A DNA stretch of 64,000 nucleotides, from assembly GCF_003217095.1 (NCBI RefSeq), contig NZ_QJSR01000002.1:620001-684000 (forward strand), written 5' to 3'. This document shows, piece after piece, positions 8,690 through 18,708 of this stretch. A program made the position numbers and the translations under genes. Numbering within the stretch: the first letter of the stretch is position 1; each line of letters starts with the position of its first letter. The notes beneath the pieces were generated by a model. It had not been told where the DNA came from and did no database searches. It saw only the letters and a program-made list of their open reading frames with translations. The DNA is from Rhizobium sp. PP-CC-3A-592. Its GTDB lineage: Bacteria > Pseudomonadota > Alphaproteobacteria > Rhizobiales > Rhizobiaceae.

Positions 8690-9445
8690 ATGCCCGCCAA
8701 GCTTTCGGTCAACCTCAACGCGATCGCCATGCTGCGAAACCGGCGCGATCTGCCGTGGCCTTCGGTCGTCGGCATCGGCAAACGTGCGCTTGAGGCCGGC
8801 GCCCATGGGCTGACCGTGCATCCGCGTCCCGACCAGCGTCACATTCGCTTTTCGGATCTCGGTCCCTTGCGGACGCTGATCGACGAGATGTTTCCGCAGG
8901 CGGAATTCAATATGGAAGGCTATCCGAATGCCGAGTTTCTGGGGCTGGTCGAGCGGCATCGCCCTGAGCAAGTGACGCTGGTTCCCGATGATCCGGCGCA
9001 GGCGACGTCGGATCACGGATGGGATTTCCGGGCAAACCACGCGCTACTGACGGATGTGATCACGCGCCTTAAGGATCTCGGGCTTCGAGTCTCCTTGTTT
9101 GCGGACGGTGATGGCGACCGGGAAGCGCTCGAGATCGCACGAGCGACCGGGGCCGACCGGATCGAGCTGTATACCGGTCCTTACGGCGGCTGCTTCGGCG
9201 CGCCGGACCGGGCGACGGCAATCGCGAAGGAGCTGGGACGCACGGCCGCGTTCGCTCGCGAACTGGGCTTCGGGGTCAATGCCGGCCATGACCTGACGGT
9301 GGAAAACCTGCCGTTGCTCGTCGAGCACGTTCCCCATCTCGATGAGGTCTCGATCGGCCATGGCCTGACAGCCGATGCGCTCGAATACGGGATGACGGAG
9401 ACGGTCCGCCGATTCCGTCGGGCCTGCGGCGAGCTTGTCGCCTGA
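8690..9445 (+). CDS. pdxJ: Pyridoxine 5'-phosphate synthase
   Basis: A 251-residue TIM-barrel enzyme that condenses 3-amino-2-oxopropyl phosphate with deoxyxylulose 5-phosphate, the last ring-closing step of de novo vitamin B6 synthesis. Family signatures are [15 protein letters not shown] at the N-terminus, [23 protein letters not shown], and [12 protein letters not shown] plus [11 protein letters not shown] at the C-terminus. The start at 8690 (MPAKLSVN) fits family length; the frame is open upstream but without homology. It is convergent with the NmrA-family gene. Confidence 0.93.
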   Translation: MPAKLSVNLNAIAMLRNRRDLPWPSVVGIGKRALEAGAHGLTVHPRPDQRHIRFSDLGPLRTLIDEMFPQAEFNMEGYPNAEFLGLVERHRPEQVTLVPDDPAQATSDHGWDFRANHALLTDVITRLKDLGLRVSLFADGDGDREALEIARATGADRIELYTGPYGGCFGAPDRATAIAKELGRTAAFARELGFGVNAGHDLTVENLPLLVEHVPHLDEVSIGHGLTADALEYGMTETVRRFRRACGELVA

Positions 9446-9466
9446 TCGCAGGCCCTTCGGGATCCA

Positions 9467-10351
9467 TCAGCCGGCGAGTGCGGCCTTGTTTGCCTCAAGG
9501 AACGCCTTGAGCGACGTCGACGGCCGGCCGGTCAGTGTTTCCACCGAGTCCGTGACGATCTCGATATGGCCGAGGCGGGTGTTCGCGTCGAAGGACACCA
9601 GCGTCGGGATGAGGAAGCCGGGGAGACCGGCGCCAGCCAAACCTTCGGCGAGCTGTTCATCGGTCAGGTTGACGACGGCGAGCGGCTTGCCCGTGACCTC
9701 GCTGACGAGCGCGGCCACTTCGGAATTGGTATAGCCGACGGGGCCGGTGAGGGTCAGCGTGACATTGCCGGTTTCGTCGGCCAGAAGCGCTGCGACGGTG
9801 GCGGCGGCGAGATCGGCACGGGCGACGTAAGACGTCCGTCCATCACCTGCCGAGGTGTACCATGTGCCGGACTGGAGGGCGCTCGGCAGCGACAGGAACA
9901 GGTTCTCCATATACCAGCTGTTGCGAAGGATCGTGTAGGCGAGCCCCGACGCCTTGATGGCTTCTTCGGTGCCGAGGTGATCCGGTGCGAAGGTGACGGC
10001 CGATGTCTCTGCATTGGGCAGGGACGTGTAGAACAGGCGACCGACGCCCGCGCGCTTGGCGGCGGTAACGGCATTGCGGTGCTGGGTGAGGCGCTGGCCG
10101 GGAACGGCGAGCGCATCGGTCGAGATGATCAGCGCCTTGTCGATGCCCTGAAAAGCAGCGTCGAGCGTGGAGGCGTCGTCGAAGTCTGCCGTGCGCAGCG
10201 TCACGCCCTTTTCGGCATAGGCAGCGAGCTTGCCCGAGTCGCGGCTGGCGGCGACGATGTCGGCGGGTGCGACCTTGCCCGAAGCGAGGAGGGCGTCGAG
10301 AACGAGACGGCCGAACTGGCCGGAGGCGCCGGTAACGAGGATCGTGGACAT
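9467..10351 (-). CDS. NmrA-family NAD(P)-binding oxidoreductase (QorB-like)
   Basis: A 294-residue atypical short-chain dehydrogenase. The Rossmann dinucleotide motif GASGQFG lies at residues 7-13, and the NmrA-type segments (YTILRNSWYMENLF, GPVGYTNSEVAALVSEVTG) are present. Members act as NADPH:quinone reductases or redox sensors. The ATG at 10351 has GAGAAGGAAG upstream; the frame extends 22 codons further without support. It is divergent from the HxlR regulator, a widespread pairing for quinone or aldehyde stress, so it is probably the regulator's target. Confidence 0.87.
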   Translation of the reverse strand: MSTILVTGASGQFGRLVLDALLASGKVAPADIVAASRDSGKLAAYAEKGVTLRTADFDDASTLDAAFQGIDKALIISTDALAVPGQRLTQHRNAVTAAKRAGVGRLFYTSLPNAETSAVTFAPDHLGTEEAIKASGLAYTILRNSWYMENLFLSLPSALQSGTWYTSAGDGRTSYVARADLAAATVAALLADETGNVTLTLTGPVGYTNSEVAALVSEVTGKPLAVVNLTDEQLAEGLAGAGLPGFLIPTLVSFDANTRLGHIEIVTDSVETLTGRPSTSLKAFLEANKAALAG

Positions 10352-10410
10352 GGACTTCCTTCTCAAGAATGACGGCTGCCGCATTGCAGGCTGAGCCAAT
10401 GAAAGATATG

Positions 10411-10454
10411 GTCTCAAAAAGAGACTTTCTCTTCATTCCTCACTGAGACGTCTC
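10411..10454. promoter_or_regulatory. Two GTCTC/GAGAC dyads between the NmrA and HxlR genes
   Basis: GTCTC-AAAAA-GAGAC (10411-10425) and the perfect palindrome GAGACGTCTC (10445-10454) use the same pentamer and lie in the divergent intergenic region. They are the obvious candidate operators for the HxlR protein encoded alongside. Confidence 0.6.
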
Positions 10455-10504
10455 TGTAAAGGTGGCAGTTTTTTCGCCTATAGGCACAGAAAGGGAACCG
10501 ACCG

Positions 10505-10909
10505 GTGAACACGAATGTCCGCAAGACCCAAGGTGAAAGCGCCATGATCATCGGCGGTGTCGTCTTTACGCCCGGAAATTGCCCCATGCGCGACGTGCTC
10601 GGGAACATCGGGGGCAAGTGGACGACCTTGATGATCCACGCGCTGAGCGAGGGGCCGATGCGGTTTTCAGCGCTCAAGCGCACCATTCCGGATATCTCGC
10701 AACGCATGCTGACGCAGACGCTGCGCGATCTCCAGCGCGACGGGTACATTTCACGCACGGTCTACCCGACCAATCCGCCGAGCGTGGATTACGCCCTGAC
10801 CGATCTCGGCCGCTCGTTTCTCACCGTGCTTCTGCCGCTCGTGGATTGGTCGACGCAGCACCACGGTGCCATTCGCGAGGCCCGCAACGAATTTGATGCC
10901 ACGATGTAG
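10505..10909 (+). CDS. HxlR-family transcriptional regulator
   Basis: A 134-residue winged-helix regulator of the HxlR (MarR-related) family: [22 protein letters not shown] starting near residue 26, then [29 protein letters not shown], the recognition helix region. A conserved cysteine at the start of the domain (C26) is typical of redox-responsive members. The start is GTG at 10505 (GAAAGGGA upstream) or ATG at 10544 (AAGGTGAAAG upstream). It is probably autoregulated through the paired dyads in the adjacent gap. Confidence 0.9.
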   Translation: MNTNVRKTQGESAMIIGGVVFTPGNCPMRDVLGNIGGKWTTLMIHALSEGPMRFSALKRTIPDISQRMLTQTLRDLQRDGYISRTVYPTNPPSVDYALTDLGRSFLTVLLPLVDWSTQHHGAIREARNEFDATM

Positions 10910-10920
10910 CGTGGTCGGCT

Positions 10921-11643
10921 TCAGGCCGCCTTCTTGCGGGTCGTTTTTGCCGCCTCATCAAGGGCGAACGCGACGGCGGCCTTTGCATGGATAGCGGTCG
11001 AATCGAAGCCGGGCAGGGCAAGCGTGTCGGGATCGAGGATGAGACAGATCTCGGTGCAGCCGAGGATGACGGCATCGGCACCGTCCGCCTTCGCCTTGGC
11101 GATCACCGCATACAGCGCCTCACGTGAGGCATCGCGGACATGGCCGGCGCAGAGCTCCTTGAAGATGACGTCGTGGACGAGCGTGCGATCATCAGCCGAG
11201 GGCACCATGACGTCGATCCCGAGGCCCGACATACGGTCCGCATAGAAGCCGTGCTCCATGGTGTAGCGGGTGGCCAGCAGCAGCGGGCGACGGATGCCGG
11301 CTGCGGTCATTGCCTGCGCGGTCTCGTCGATGATGTTGATCAGCGGCACGCCGATGGCGGCCTGCACGTCCTCTGCCACGAGATGCATCGTGTTCGTGCA
11401 GATCAGAACGCAGTCCGCGCCGGCGGCCTCCAGACCACGCGCGACATCGGCGAGGCGCTTGGCGGCATCGGCCCAGCGGCCGGCCATCTGGAGGTCCACG
11501 ATCGACTGGAAATCGACCGAATGCAGCAGGACCTCGGCCGAGTGCAGGCCACCAAGGTGGGAACGCACCGCTTCGTTGACCATGCGGTAATAGACCGCCG
11601 AACTTTCGAAGCTCATTCCACCGATGAGACCGATCTTGCGCAT
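10921..11643 (-). CDS. Aspartate/glutamate racemase family protein
   Basis: A 240-residue cofactor-independent racemase. The two catalytic cysteines are visible in CTNTMH and LGCTEICLI, with the family start IGLIGGMSFESSAVYYR. It interconverts L- and D-aspartate or a related acidic amino acid. The ATG at 11643 has AGGGGAAAC upstream. The Lrp/AsnC regulator is divergently transcribed and likely controls it. Confidence 0.9.
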   Translation of the reverse strand: MRKIGLIGGMSFESSAVYYRMVNEAVRSHLGGLHSAEVLLHSVDFQSIVDLQMAGRWADAAKRLADVARGLEAAGADCVLICTNTMHLVAEDVQAAIGVPLINIIDETAQAMTAAGIRRPLLLATRYTMEHGFYADRMSGLGIDVMVPSADDRTLVHDVIFKELCAGHVRDASREALYAVIAKAKADGADAVILGCTEICLILDPDTLALPGFDSTAIHAKAAVAFALDEAAKTTRKKAA

Positions 11644-11755
11644 GATGTCGTTTCCCCTGCTTAGCTCGCGATGACGACCATGATGCGGCGGATCGCGTGG
11701 CATGTGCTTGTATTTTCAAGCTCTTCTCATTTAAGAGACGCGCTGGAATTGCGCT

Positions 11756-11777
11756 ATTATACACATTTGTGCAATAT
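11756..11777. promoter_or_regulatory. Imperfect dyad in the racemase/Lrp divergent region
   Basis: An AT-rich imperfect dyad centred on ACACATTTGTGC lies about 30 bases before the Lrp-family start, between divergent genes. Lrp/AsnC proteins bind such AT-rich dyads upstream of their own genes, so this is a likely operator. Confidence 0.45.
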
Positions 11778-11807
11778 TTCGGCGTGACATGCTGTGGAGG
11801 CGCCAGA

Positions 11808-12272
11808 ATGCTCGACGATCGCGACCGAAAACTGCTGGGACTGTTGCAGGAGGATGCGGACCAGTCGGTGACGGTGCTGGCGGAAAAGATCAGCCTGTCG
11901 CTCTCGGCCTGCTCGCGCCGCATCCAGCGATTGGAGGAGGCAGGCTACATCGCACGCCGAATCGCAGTGCTCGATCGCGATCGGATCGGCGTGCCCACGA
12001 CGGTCTTCGCTCTGATCAAGACGACGCAGCATTCCGACGAGTGGATCGACGGGTTTCGTCGGATCATCCGCGACATCCCGGAGATCGTCGAGGTGCACCG
12101 GCTGACCGGCAATTACGATTACATCCTGAAGATCGTGCTGCCGCGCGTCGAGCATTACGACGTCATCTACAAGCAGATCGTGCGCAAGACGGAACTCTTC
12201 GATGTCTCCGCCTCGATCTCGATGGAGGTCCTGAAAAGCGGCGGCGCGTTTCCGGTCGATTACGCCGTCTGA
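11808..12272 (+). CDS. Lrp/AsnC-family transcriptional regulator
   Basis: A 154-residue regulator with an N-terminal helix-turn-helix (LDDRDRKLLGLLQEDADQSV, then LSLSACSRRIQRLEEAGYI) and a C-terminal RAM ligand-binding domain (VHRLTGNYDYILKIV). The ATG at 11808 follows TGGAGGCGCC; the frame is open upstream but family length favours this start. Being divergent to an aspartate/glutamate racemase suggests amino-acid-responsive control of that gene. Confidence 0.92.
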   Translation: MLDDRDRKLLGLLQEDADQSVTVLAEKISLSLSACSRRIQRLEEAGYIARRIAVLDRDRIGVPTTVFALIKTTQHSDEWIDGFRRIIRDIPEIVEVHRLTGNYDYILKIVLPRVEHYDVIYKQIVRKTELFDVSASISMEVLKSGGAFPVDYAV

Positions 12273-12276
12273 GCCG

Positions 12277-12723
12277 TCAGTTGTTGATGCTGGTGATGGC
12301 CCAATGCGAGACGCTGCAGTCGTCCGTGTCGCAAATTGCCGTCATCCACAGCGCACCATTTGCAAAGCCGACGCCGTCGCTGTTGACGATGAGGTCGCCA
12401 TAGGTCTGTTCCGCCACGCTGTTCTGCGTTTCCTGCATCACCAGCTTCTCGTAATTCTCCACCATGTCGTCTTCCGACTGGATGTCGTAGCTCTCGCCAT
12501 TGGCGTTGACGGTCAGCGGATACGCGCCGAGATTGGCCACGGTAACGGGATCGCCAAAGCGCATCGCCTCCGTGAGGAGCTTGAAACTGTCAGCGAACCC
12601 TTCGGAATTGCCATGGAGCGCCTCGATCCTCTCCCGGGCCTCCGCGGTCGATTGCGCAAAGCCTGGATACGCTGACAAAAGCGCGGCGGCGAGCGTGAAG
12701 GCGATGACGCAACGCTTCAGCAT
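12277..12723 (-). CDS. Exported protein of unknown function
   Basis: A 148-residue protein with a clear Sec signal peptide (MLKRCVIAFTLAAALLSAY...GFAQS, cleavage near residue 24) and a mature acidic domain with two cysteines close together (ICDTDDC) near the C-terminus. The ATG at 12723 has a strong GGGAGGAA site. It is convergent with the lrp gene, only four bases apart. I do not recognise the family. Confidence 0.82.
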   Translation of the reverse strand: MLKRCVIAFTLAAALLSAYPGFAQSTAEARERIEALHGNSEGFADSFKLLTEAMRFGDPVTVANLGAYPLTVNANGESYDIQSEDDMVENYEKLVMQETQNSVAEQTYGDLIVNSDGVGFANGALWMTAICDTDDCSVSHWAITSINN

Positions 12724-12864
12724 GATGTTCCTCCCGAATATCTCCGGTCGATCTGTAGCCCAGCCCACGGCGAAGCGGGAGGTCCATTCTTGCGTTTCCG
12801 TTCATTCGATAAATTTCCCTTCAGCCGCTTGACCGGCAGCATGGCATCCGGCATAAGAAGAACC

Positions 12865-12878
12865 GTACCGTACGGTAC
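12865..12878. promoter_or_regulatory. TetR operator palindrome
   Basis: GTACCGTACGGTAC is a perfect 14-bp palindrome located 20 bases before the GTG start of the adjacent tetR gene. This is the size and position of a TetR-family autoregulatory site. Confidence 0.65.
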
Positions 12879-12898
12879 TCACTTGGAGGTTTTCGCCC

Positions 12899-14600
<1,702 letters not shown>

Positions 14601-14629
14601 TCCGCCTTTCACGGCCGGAACAAGAGAAT

Positions 14630-14653
14630 GCCGGGCTGTCATGCCCGGCGTTT
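14630..14653 (+). terminator. ilvC terminator
   Basis: A GCCGGGC/GCCCGGC stem (14630-14636 with 14643-14649) with a six-base loop is followed by GTTTT, 30 bases past the ilvC stop. Confidence 0.85.
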
Positions 14654-14799
14654 TCGTAGAGGGTGGGCATCATGGCCCACCACCGTTTTTGCAGTGCAAA
14701 ATTGATTGTGCTTCGCAAAAATTGACATTGAAGGTTGCATGATCGCGCTGTTGGGCGCACACTGACCCTGTCTCGTTCCACATCGAGGAGGATAGTGTG

Positions 14800-14898
14800 A
14801 TGACGACTTTGATGGAGTATTTCGCCTGGTTCGACTTTGCGATTCTCTGCGCCATCGGCGCCCTAATCGCGTGCAGTGTGACATCCGGCAATGCTTGA
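14800..14898 (+). CDS. Putative 32-residue single-span membrane peptide
   Basis: A short ORF with a strong GAGGAGGA ribosome-binding site. It encodes MTTLMEYFAWFDFAILCAIG followed by ALIACSVTSGNA, which is mostly one hydrophobic helix. It stands alone between ilvC and an aminotransferase gene, preceded by an AT-richer stretch with a TTGACA element near 14724. Small, well-translated membrane peptides of this kind are often missed by gene callers. The in-frame GTG at 14797 could also start it. Function unknown. Confidence 0.55.
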   Translation: MTTLMEYFAWFDFAILCAIGALIACSVTSGNA

Positions 14899-15152
14899 GA
14901 CGTGTCAGCGACGCTGATGCCTACGGAGGACGGCAGAGGACCGGACCCTTCCAGAGAGACCTCGCCGGGCATTCGTGCCCGGCGCTCCATGTCCGGGCAG
15001 AACTCTCCCGTCTCACCACCCACAGCACCCCGCCGCCCGCCTCTCTCGGCCACCCCGCAGAGAGGACTTTTTCTGCTGATTTAGGTCAGCATTGTTGACT
15101 TATTCCACCTGCCGTGATGTGGTTCGGCAAAAGCATTATCGAGGAAACATCC

Positions 15153-16382
15153 ATGCTGGACTGGGAATCCATTTTCGCAACGCGCTCGAGCCGTATGCGC
15201 GCGTCGGAAATCCGCGAACTTCTGAAGCTGCTCGATCGCCCCGACATCATCTCATTTGCCGGCGGCATTCCGGACCCGGCCTTGTTTCCGGATGCGGAAT
15301 TCAAGGCGGCCTATGCCGACATCTTCTCCGGCCCGTCCGTCGGGGCCGCCCTTCAGTATTCGGTGAGCGAGGGCTACCTGCCGCTGCGCGAATGGCTCGT
15401 CGGCGAAATGGCGAAGATCGGCATCCCCTGCGAGGCGGAAAACATCCTCATCACATCCGGATCGCAGCAGGCGCTCGATTATCTTGGCAAGCTGTTCCTT
15501 TCGCCGAACGATACGGCGCTGGTGACATGGCCGACCTATCTCGGCGCGCTGCAGGCCTTCAACGCCTATGAGCCGAACTACGACCAGCTGACGCCGGGCG
15601 GCAACCGCACGCCGGCCGCCTATCAGGAAACGGCCGCAAAGGGCGGCGGACGCGTCAAGTTCGCCTATCTCTCCGCCGACTTCTCCAACCCGACCGGCGA
15701 GACCGTGACGCGCACCCAGCGCGAAGCGCTGATCGACATGGCCGACGAGATGGACATCGCCATCATCGAGGATGGTGCCTATCAGTCGCTGCGGTTCAAC
15801 GGCGATGCGATCCCGCCGATCCTCGCGCTGGAAATCGCCCGCAAGGGCGCCATCAACGAGACACGCACGATCTATAGCGGCTCGTTCTCCAAGACGCTGG
15901 CGCCGGGTCTGCGCGTCGGTTTCGTCGTGGCCGCCATGCCGGTCATCCGCAAGCTCGTCCTGATGAAGCAGGCGGCCGACCTGCATTCCTCGACCATCAA
16001 CCAGATGGCGATCTGCCATGTGGCCGAGCGTGGCTTCGACCAACAGGTCGACAAGATCCGCTCCGTCTACAGCCAACGCCGCGATGCGATGCTGAAGGCG
16101 CTGGAAACCCATATGCCCGACGGCGTGTCCTGGACGCGCCCGGAAGGCGGCATGTTCGTCTGGCTGACGCTGCCGGTCGGCATGGAGGGCGCCGCGCTGC
16201 TGGCGAAATCGCTGGTCACCGCCAAGGTCGCCTTCGTGCCCGGCAAGGCGTTCTTCGCCGATGGCTCCGGCGCCAACACGCTGCGCGTCAGCTTCTCCTG
16301 CGCCAATGAGACGATGATCGAGGAGGGCATCTCGCGCCTCGCCCATCTTATCCGCGGTGAAATACTCGCCAAGGTCGCCTGA
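15153..16382 (+). CDS. PLP-dependent aminotransferase (class I/II, 2-aminoadipate-type)
   Basis: A 409-residue fold-type I aminotransferase. K247 in SGSFSKTLAPGLR is the pyridoxal phosphate lysine, and SNPTG and EDGAYQSLRF contribute phosphate and ring binding. The N-terminal ISFAGGIPDPALFP motif is typical of the LysN/2-aminoadipate-aromatic group. The ATG at 15153 has GAGGAAAC upstream; an in-frame ATG at 15114 lacks a site. Nearness to ilvC hints at amino-acid metabolism but the substrate is uncertain. Confidence 0.88.
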   Translation: MLDWESIFATRSSRMRASEIRELLKLLDRPDIISFAGGIPDPALFPDAEFKAAYADIFSGPSVGAALQYSVSEGYLPLREWLVGEMAKIGIPCEAENILITSGSQQALDYLGKLFLSPNDTALVTWPTYLGALQAFNAYEPNYDQLTPGGNRTPAAYQETAAKGGGRVKFAYLSADFSNPTGETVTRTQREALIDMADEMDIAIIEDGAYQSLRFNGDAIPPILALEIARKGAINETRTIYSGSFSKTLAPGLRVGFVVAAMPVIRKLVLMKQAADLHSSTINQMAICHVAERGFDQQVDKIRSVYSQRRDAMLKALETHMPDGVSWTRPEGGMFVWLTLPVGMEGAALLAKSLVTAKVAFVPGKAFFADGSGANTLRVSFSCANETMIEEGISRLAHLIRGEILAKVA

Positions 16383-16409
16383 TCGTCTGCACGCATCGCT
16401 CTATGTATT

Positions 16410-16441
16410 CGCGTACCACTCTGTCATGAGAGGGGTACGCG
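16410..16441 (+). terminator. Hairpin after the aminotransferase gene
   Basis: CGCGTACC (16410-16417) pairs with 16434-16441, with an inner CTCT/AGAG pairing. It lies 27 bases past the stop and is followed by CTTTCTCC rather than a pure T-run. Confidence 0.6.
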
Positions 16442-16477
16442 GCTTTCTCCGCGTGATGTCACCTGAGAGGACGATAG

Positions 16478-17425
16478 ATGCAGGGCCAGAGCGATGCCAC
16501 AAAAGCCTTTATTTCCGACCTTGCCGGACGTTTCCAACTGAGCGAAGGCGCCGTGACGGCGATGCTCGTTGCGGTGAAACGCGGGCACGGCACGATGGCG
16601 CAGTTCGATATTGCCGAACTCGGCGGCCACGGCCAATGGATGCGCGGCGGCATGACCATGGTCGGCGACATGTTCAATCACAGCCTGAAGAACACGGTCG
16701 ATAATCTCTGCAACAGCCTCGCCGAAGCTCTGTCATCGGGGCGCATCGACCTGCCGGGCGCATCGACCGGGCAGCATGCCTGGTGGCCGCAATGGCTGGG
16801 CGTTCCCTCCAGCACCGGCGCGCAGAACGACAGCGCCTATGCGGTCTTCCCCTCCCAGCGTTGCCTTGCCATCAAGGACGGCGATGGCGTGACCCTTTAC
16901 GATACCGAGGACCACCTGATCTCCGGCGTCGGCCAGCAGCAGGGCTTCGGTGGCTCGCAGACCTTTACCAGCCAGCGCGGCTCCTTCTCCGTTTCCGGCC
17001 TTCGCCGTCTCAACAATGGTGGGGATCTGCCCGGTGCCGAGCCGATCGGCAACCACGACAAGAACCATGCCGGCGCGGGATATTCCGATGCCCCGAGCCG
17101 TTCCGATCCCTGGTCTGCGCCGGAAACGGGCGATGGCGAGAATGCCGGGGAAAACTGGCCTTCCGCCCACTCGGCACCGCTCGCCGCCATCAGCCCTTCG
17201 AGCGCATCGCTTGAGGAACGTCTGGTGGACGCGGCGGAATCCCGGCAGGAAGCCTCCGTTCCGTCATCGGATCGATCGCAGCCTGCGGCCTCGACAGCCC
17301 AGCCGGCTTCGGACGGCCTGCAAATCATCGCCCTGATCGAGAAGCTTGCTGCCCTGCGGACCGCCGGCATCCTTTCGGACGAAGAGTTCTCGGCGAAGAA
17401 GGCCGAGCTTCTCAAGCGTCTCTGA
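16478..17425 (+). CDS. SHOCT-domain protein of unknown function
   Basis: A 315-residue soluble protein. The last 32 residues (IALIEKLAALRTAGILSDEE onward) form a SHOCT motif, a short helical element often C-terminal in bacterial proteins and thought to mediate oligomerisation. Residues about 1-185 form a domain I do not recognise, with a QQGFGGSQTFTSQRGSF segment; a Pro/Ser/Asp-rich low-complexity linker (about 190-280) joins them. It has its own AGAGGACG site and a terminator after it. Confidence 0.75.
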   Translation: MQGQSDATKAFISDLAGRFQLSEGAVTAMLVAVKRGHGTMAQFDIAELGGHGQWMRGGMTMVGDMFNHSLKNTVDNLCNSLAEALSSGRIDLPGASTGQHAWWPQWLGVPSSTGAQNDSAYAVFPSQRCLAIKDGDGVTLYDTEDHLISGVGQQQGFGGSQTFTSQRGSFSVSGLRRLNNGGDLPGAEPIGNHDKNHAGAGYSDAPSRSDPWSAPETGDGENAGENWPSAHSAPLAAISPSSASLEERLVDAAESRQEASVPSSDRSQPAASTAQPASDGLQIIALIEKLAALRTAGILSDEEFSAKKAELLKRL

Positions 17426-17434
17426 TCGGAGTTA

Positions 17435-17467
17435 CCGACGCGGCGAACCATCAATCCGCCGCGTCGG
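17435..17467. terminator. Bidirectional terminator hairpin
   Basis: A perfect 11-bp stem (CCGACGCGGCG at 17435-17445 with 17457-17467) lies between convergent genes. Confidence 0.7.
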
Positions 17468-17475
17468 CTCTTCAC

Positions 17476-18534
17476 TCAGGCCTTGGCGATATGCGGCCCG
17501 AGCAGCGAGAGATCCGCCTCGCCGAGACGCTCGGCTGCCGTCTGCATCTGGTGCCAATAGGGGTAAATGATCGGCGGCGCGCTGACGGTGTCGAGGCGGT
17601 TGCGTTCCTCCTCCGTCAGTTTCAGGTCGGCAGCCGCGAGGTTGTCGCGGAACTGCTCTTCCGTCCGTCCGCCGATGATGACCGAGGTCACGGCCTTGCG
17701 GCCGATCAGCCAGGCCAGCGCCACCTGCGCGGCCGACACGCTACGGCTTTCCGCAATCTCGACCAGCACATCCACGATCGACCACAGGCGATCAACGTCG
17801 CGGATCGGCGGTTCCGTCCAGCCGGCGGCCTGACGGCTGCCTTCGGGCGTATGGTTGCGCCGGTGCTTGCCGGAGAGCAGGCCGCCCGCGATGGGGCTCC
17901 ACACGAGGACGCCGAGGCCTTGGTCGATCGAGATCGGCAGAAGCTCGTATTCGGCCTCGCGCGCTTCGAGCGTATAGTGGATCTGCTGGCTGATGAAGCG
18001 GTGGCGATGGTCGCTGGCGCTGATCCCCATGGCCTTCATGATGTGCCAGCCGGAGAAATTCGAGCAGCCGATATAGCGGACCTTGCCATGCTGCACGAGC
18101 GTGTCCAGCGCCGCCATCGTCTCTTCCAGCGGCGTCTGCCCGTCCCACTGGTGGACCTGGTAGAGGTCGATCACATCCGTGTTCAGCCGCTTCAGGCTCG
18201 CCTCGCATTCGCGGATGAGGTGGTGGCGCGAAAGGCCCTGATTGTTGATGCCGTCGCCCATGGGAAAGCGTGCCTTGGTCGCGATCAGCACATCGTTCTT
18301 GCGCTTGCCGCCGAGAACTTCGCCGATGATTTCCTCCGAGGCACCGGCCGAATAGGCATTGGCGGTGTCGATCAGATTGACGCCGGCATCGAGGCATATG
18401 TCGATCAGCCGGCGGGCCTCCTCCACGCCCTGGCTGCCGACCATCGAGGCCCAGCCTTTGCCGCCCATGGTCATCGTGCCCATGGTGATGGTGGAGACCT
18501 TGAGGCCCGAGCGGCCGAGATTGCGATATTCCAT
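17476..18534 (-). CDS. Aldo/keto reductase
   Basis: A 352-residue aldo/keto reductase of the longer Kvbeta/YajO-like type. The tetrad is visible: D and Y in LIDTANAY, K in IATKARF, H in YQVHQWDG; GGRTEEQFRDNLAA binds the cofactor. The ATG at 18534 has a strong AGGAGGAAA site. The open frame continues upstream to 19269 but that extension is antisense to the next gene. Substrate unknown. Confidence 0.9.
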   Translation of the reverse strand: MEYRNLGRSGLKVSTITMGTMTMGGKGWASMVGSQGVEEARRLIDICLDAGVNLIDTANAYSAGASEEIIGEVLGGKRKNDVLIATKARFPMGDGINNQGLSRHHLIRECEASLKRLNTDVIDLYQVHQWDGQTPLEETMAALDTLVQHGKVRYIGCSNFSGWHIMKAMGISASDHRHRFISQQIHYTLEAREAEYELLPISIDQGLGVLVWSPIAGGLLSGKHRRNHTPEGSRQAAGWTEPPIRDVDRLWSIVDVLVEIAESRSVSAAQVALAWLIGRKAVTSVIIGGRTEEQFRDNLAAADLKLTEEERNRLDTVSAPPIIYPYWHQMQTAAERLGEADLSLLGPHIAKA

Positions 18535-18708
18535 GCTGTTTCCTCCTGTTGTCTGTCGTGAAACCGAAGATAGGGCGCGGCGACGATGGCGGGAACGGCA
18601 CCGGGAGCAAATGAGGCCTGGCTTGCGAGGACCCTGCGTCCCACCTCTTCCGGACTTGCCTCTTCCTCCGGCCGGTCTATGGTCTGGCATCAGACAGCGG
18701 ATGCCTTC

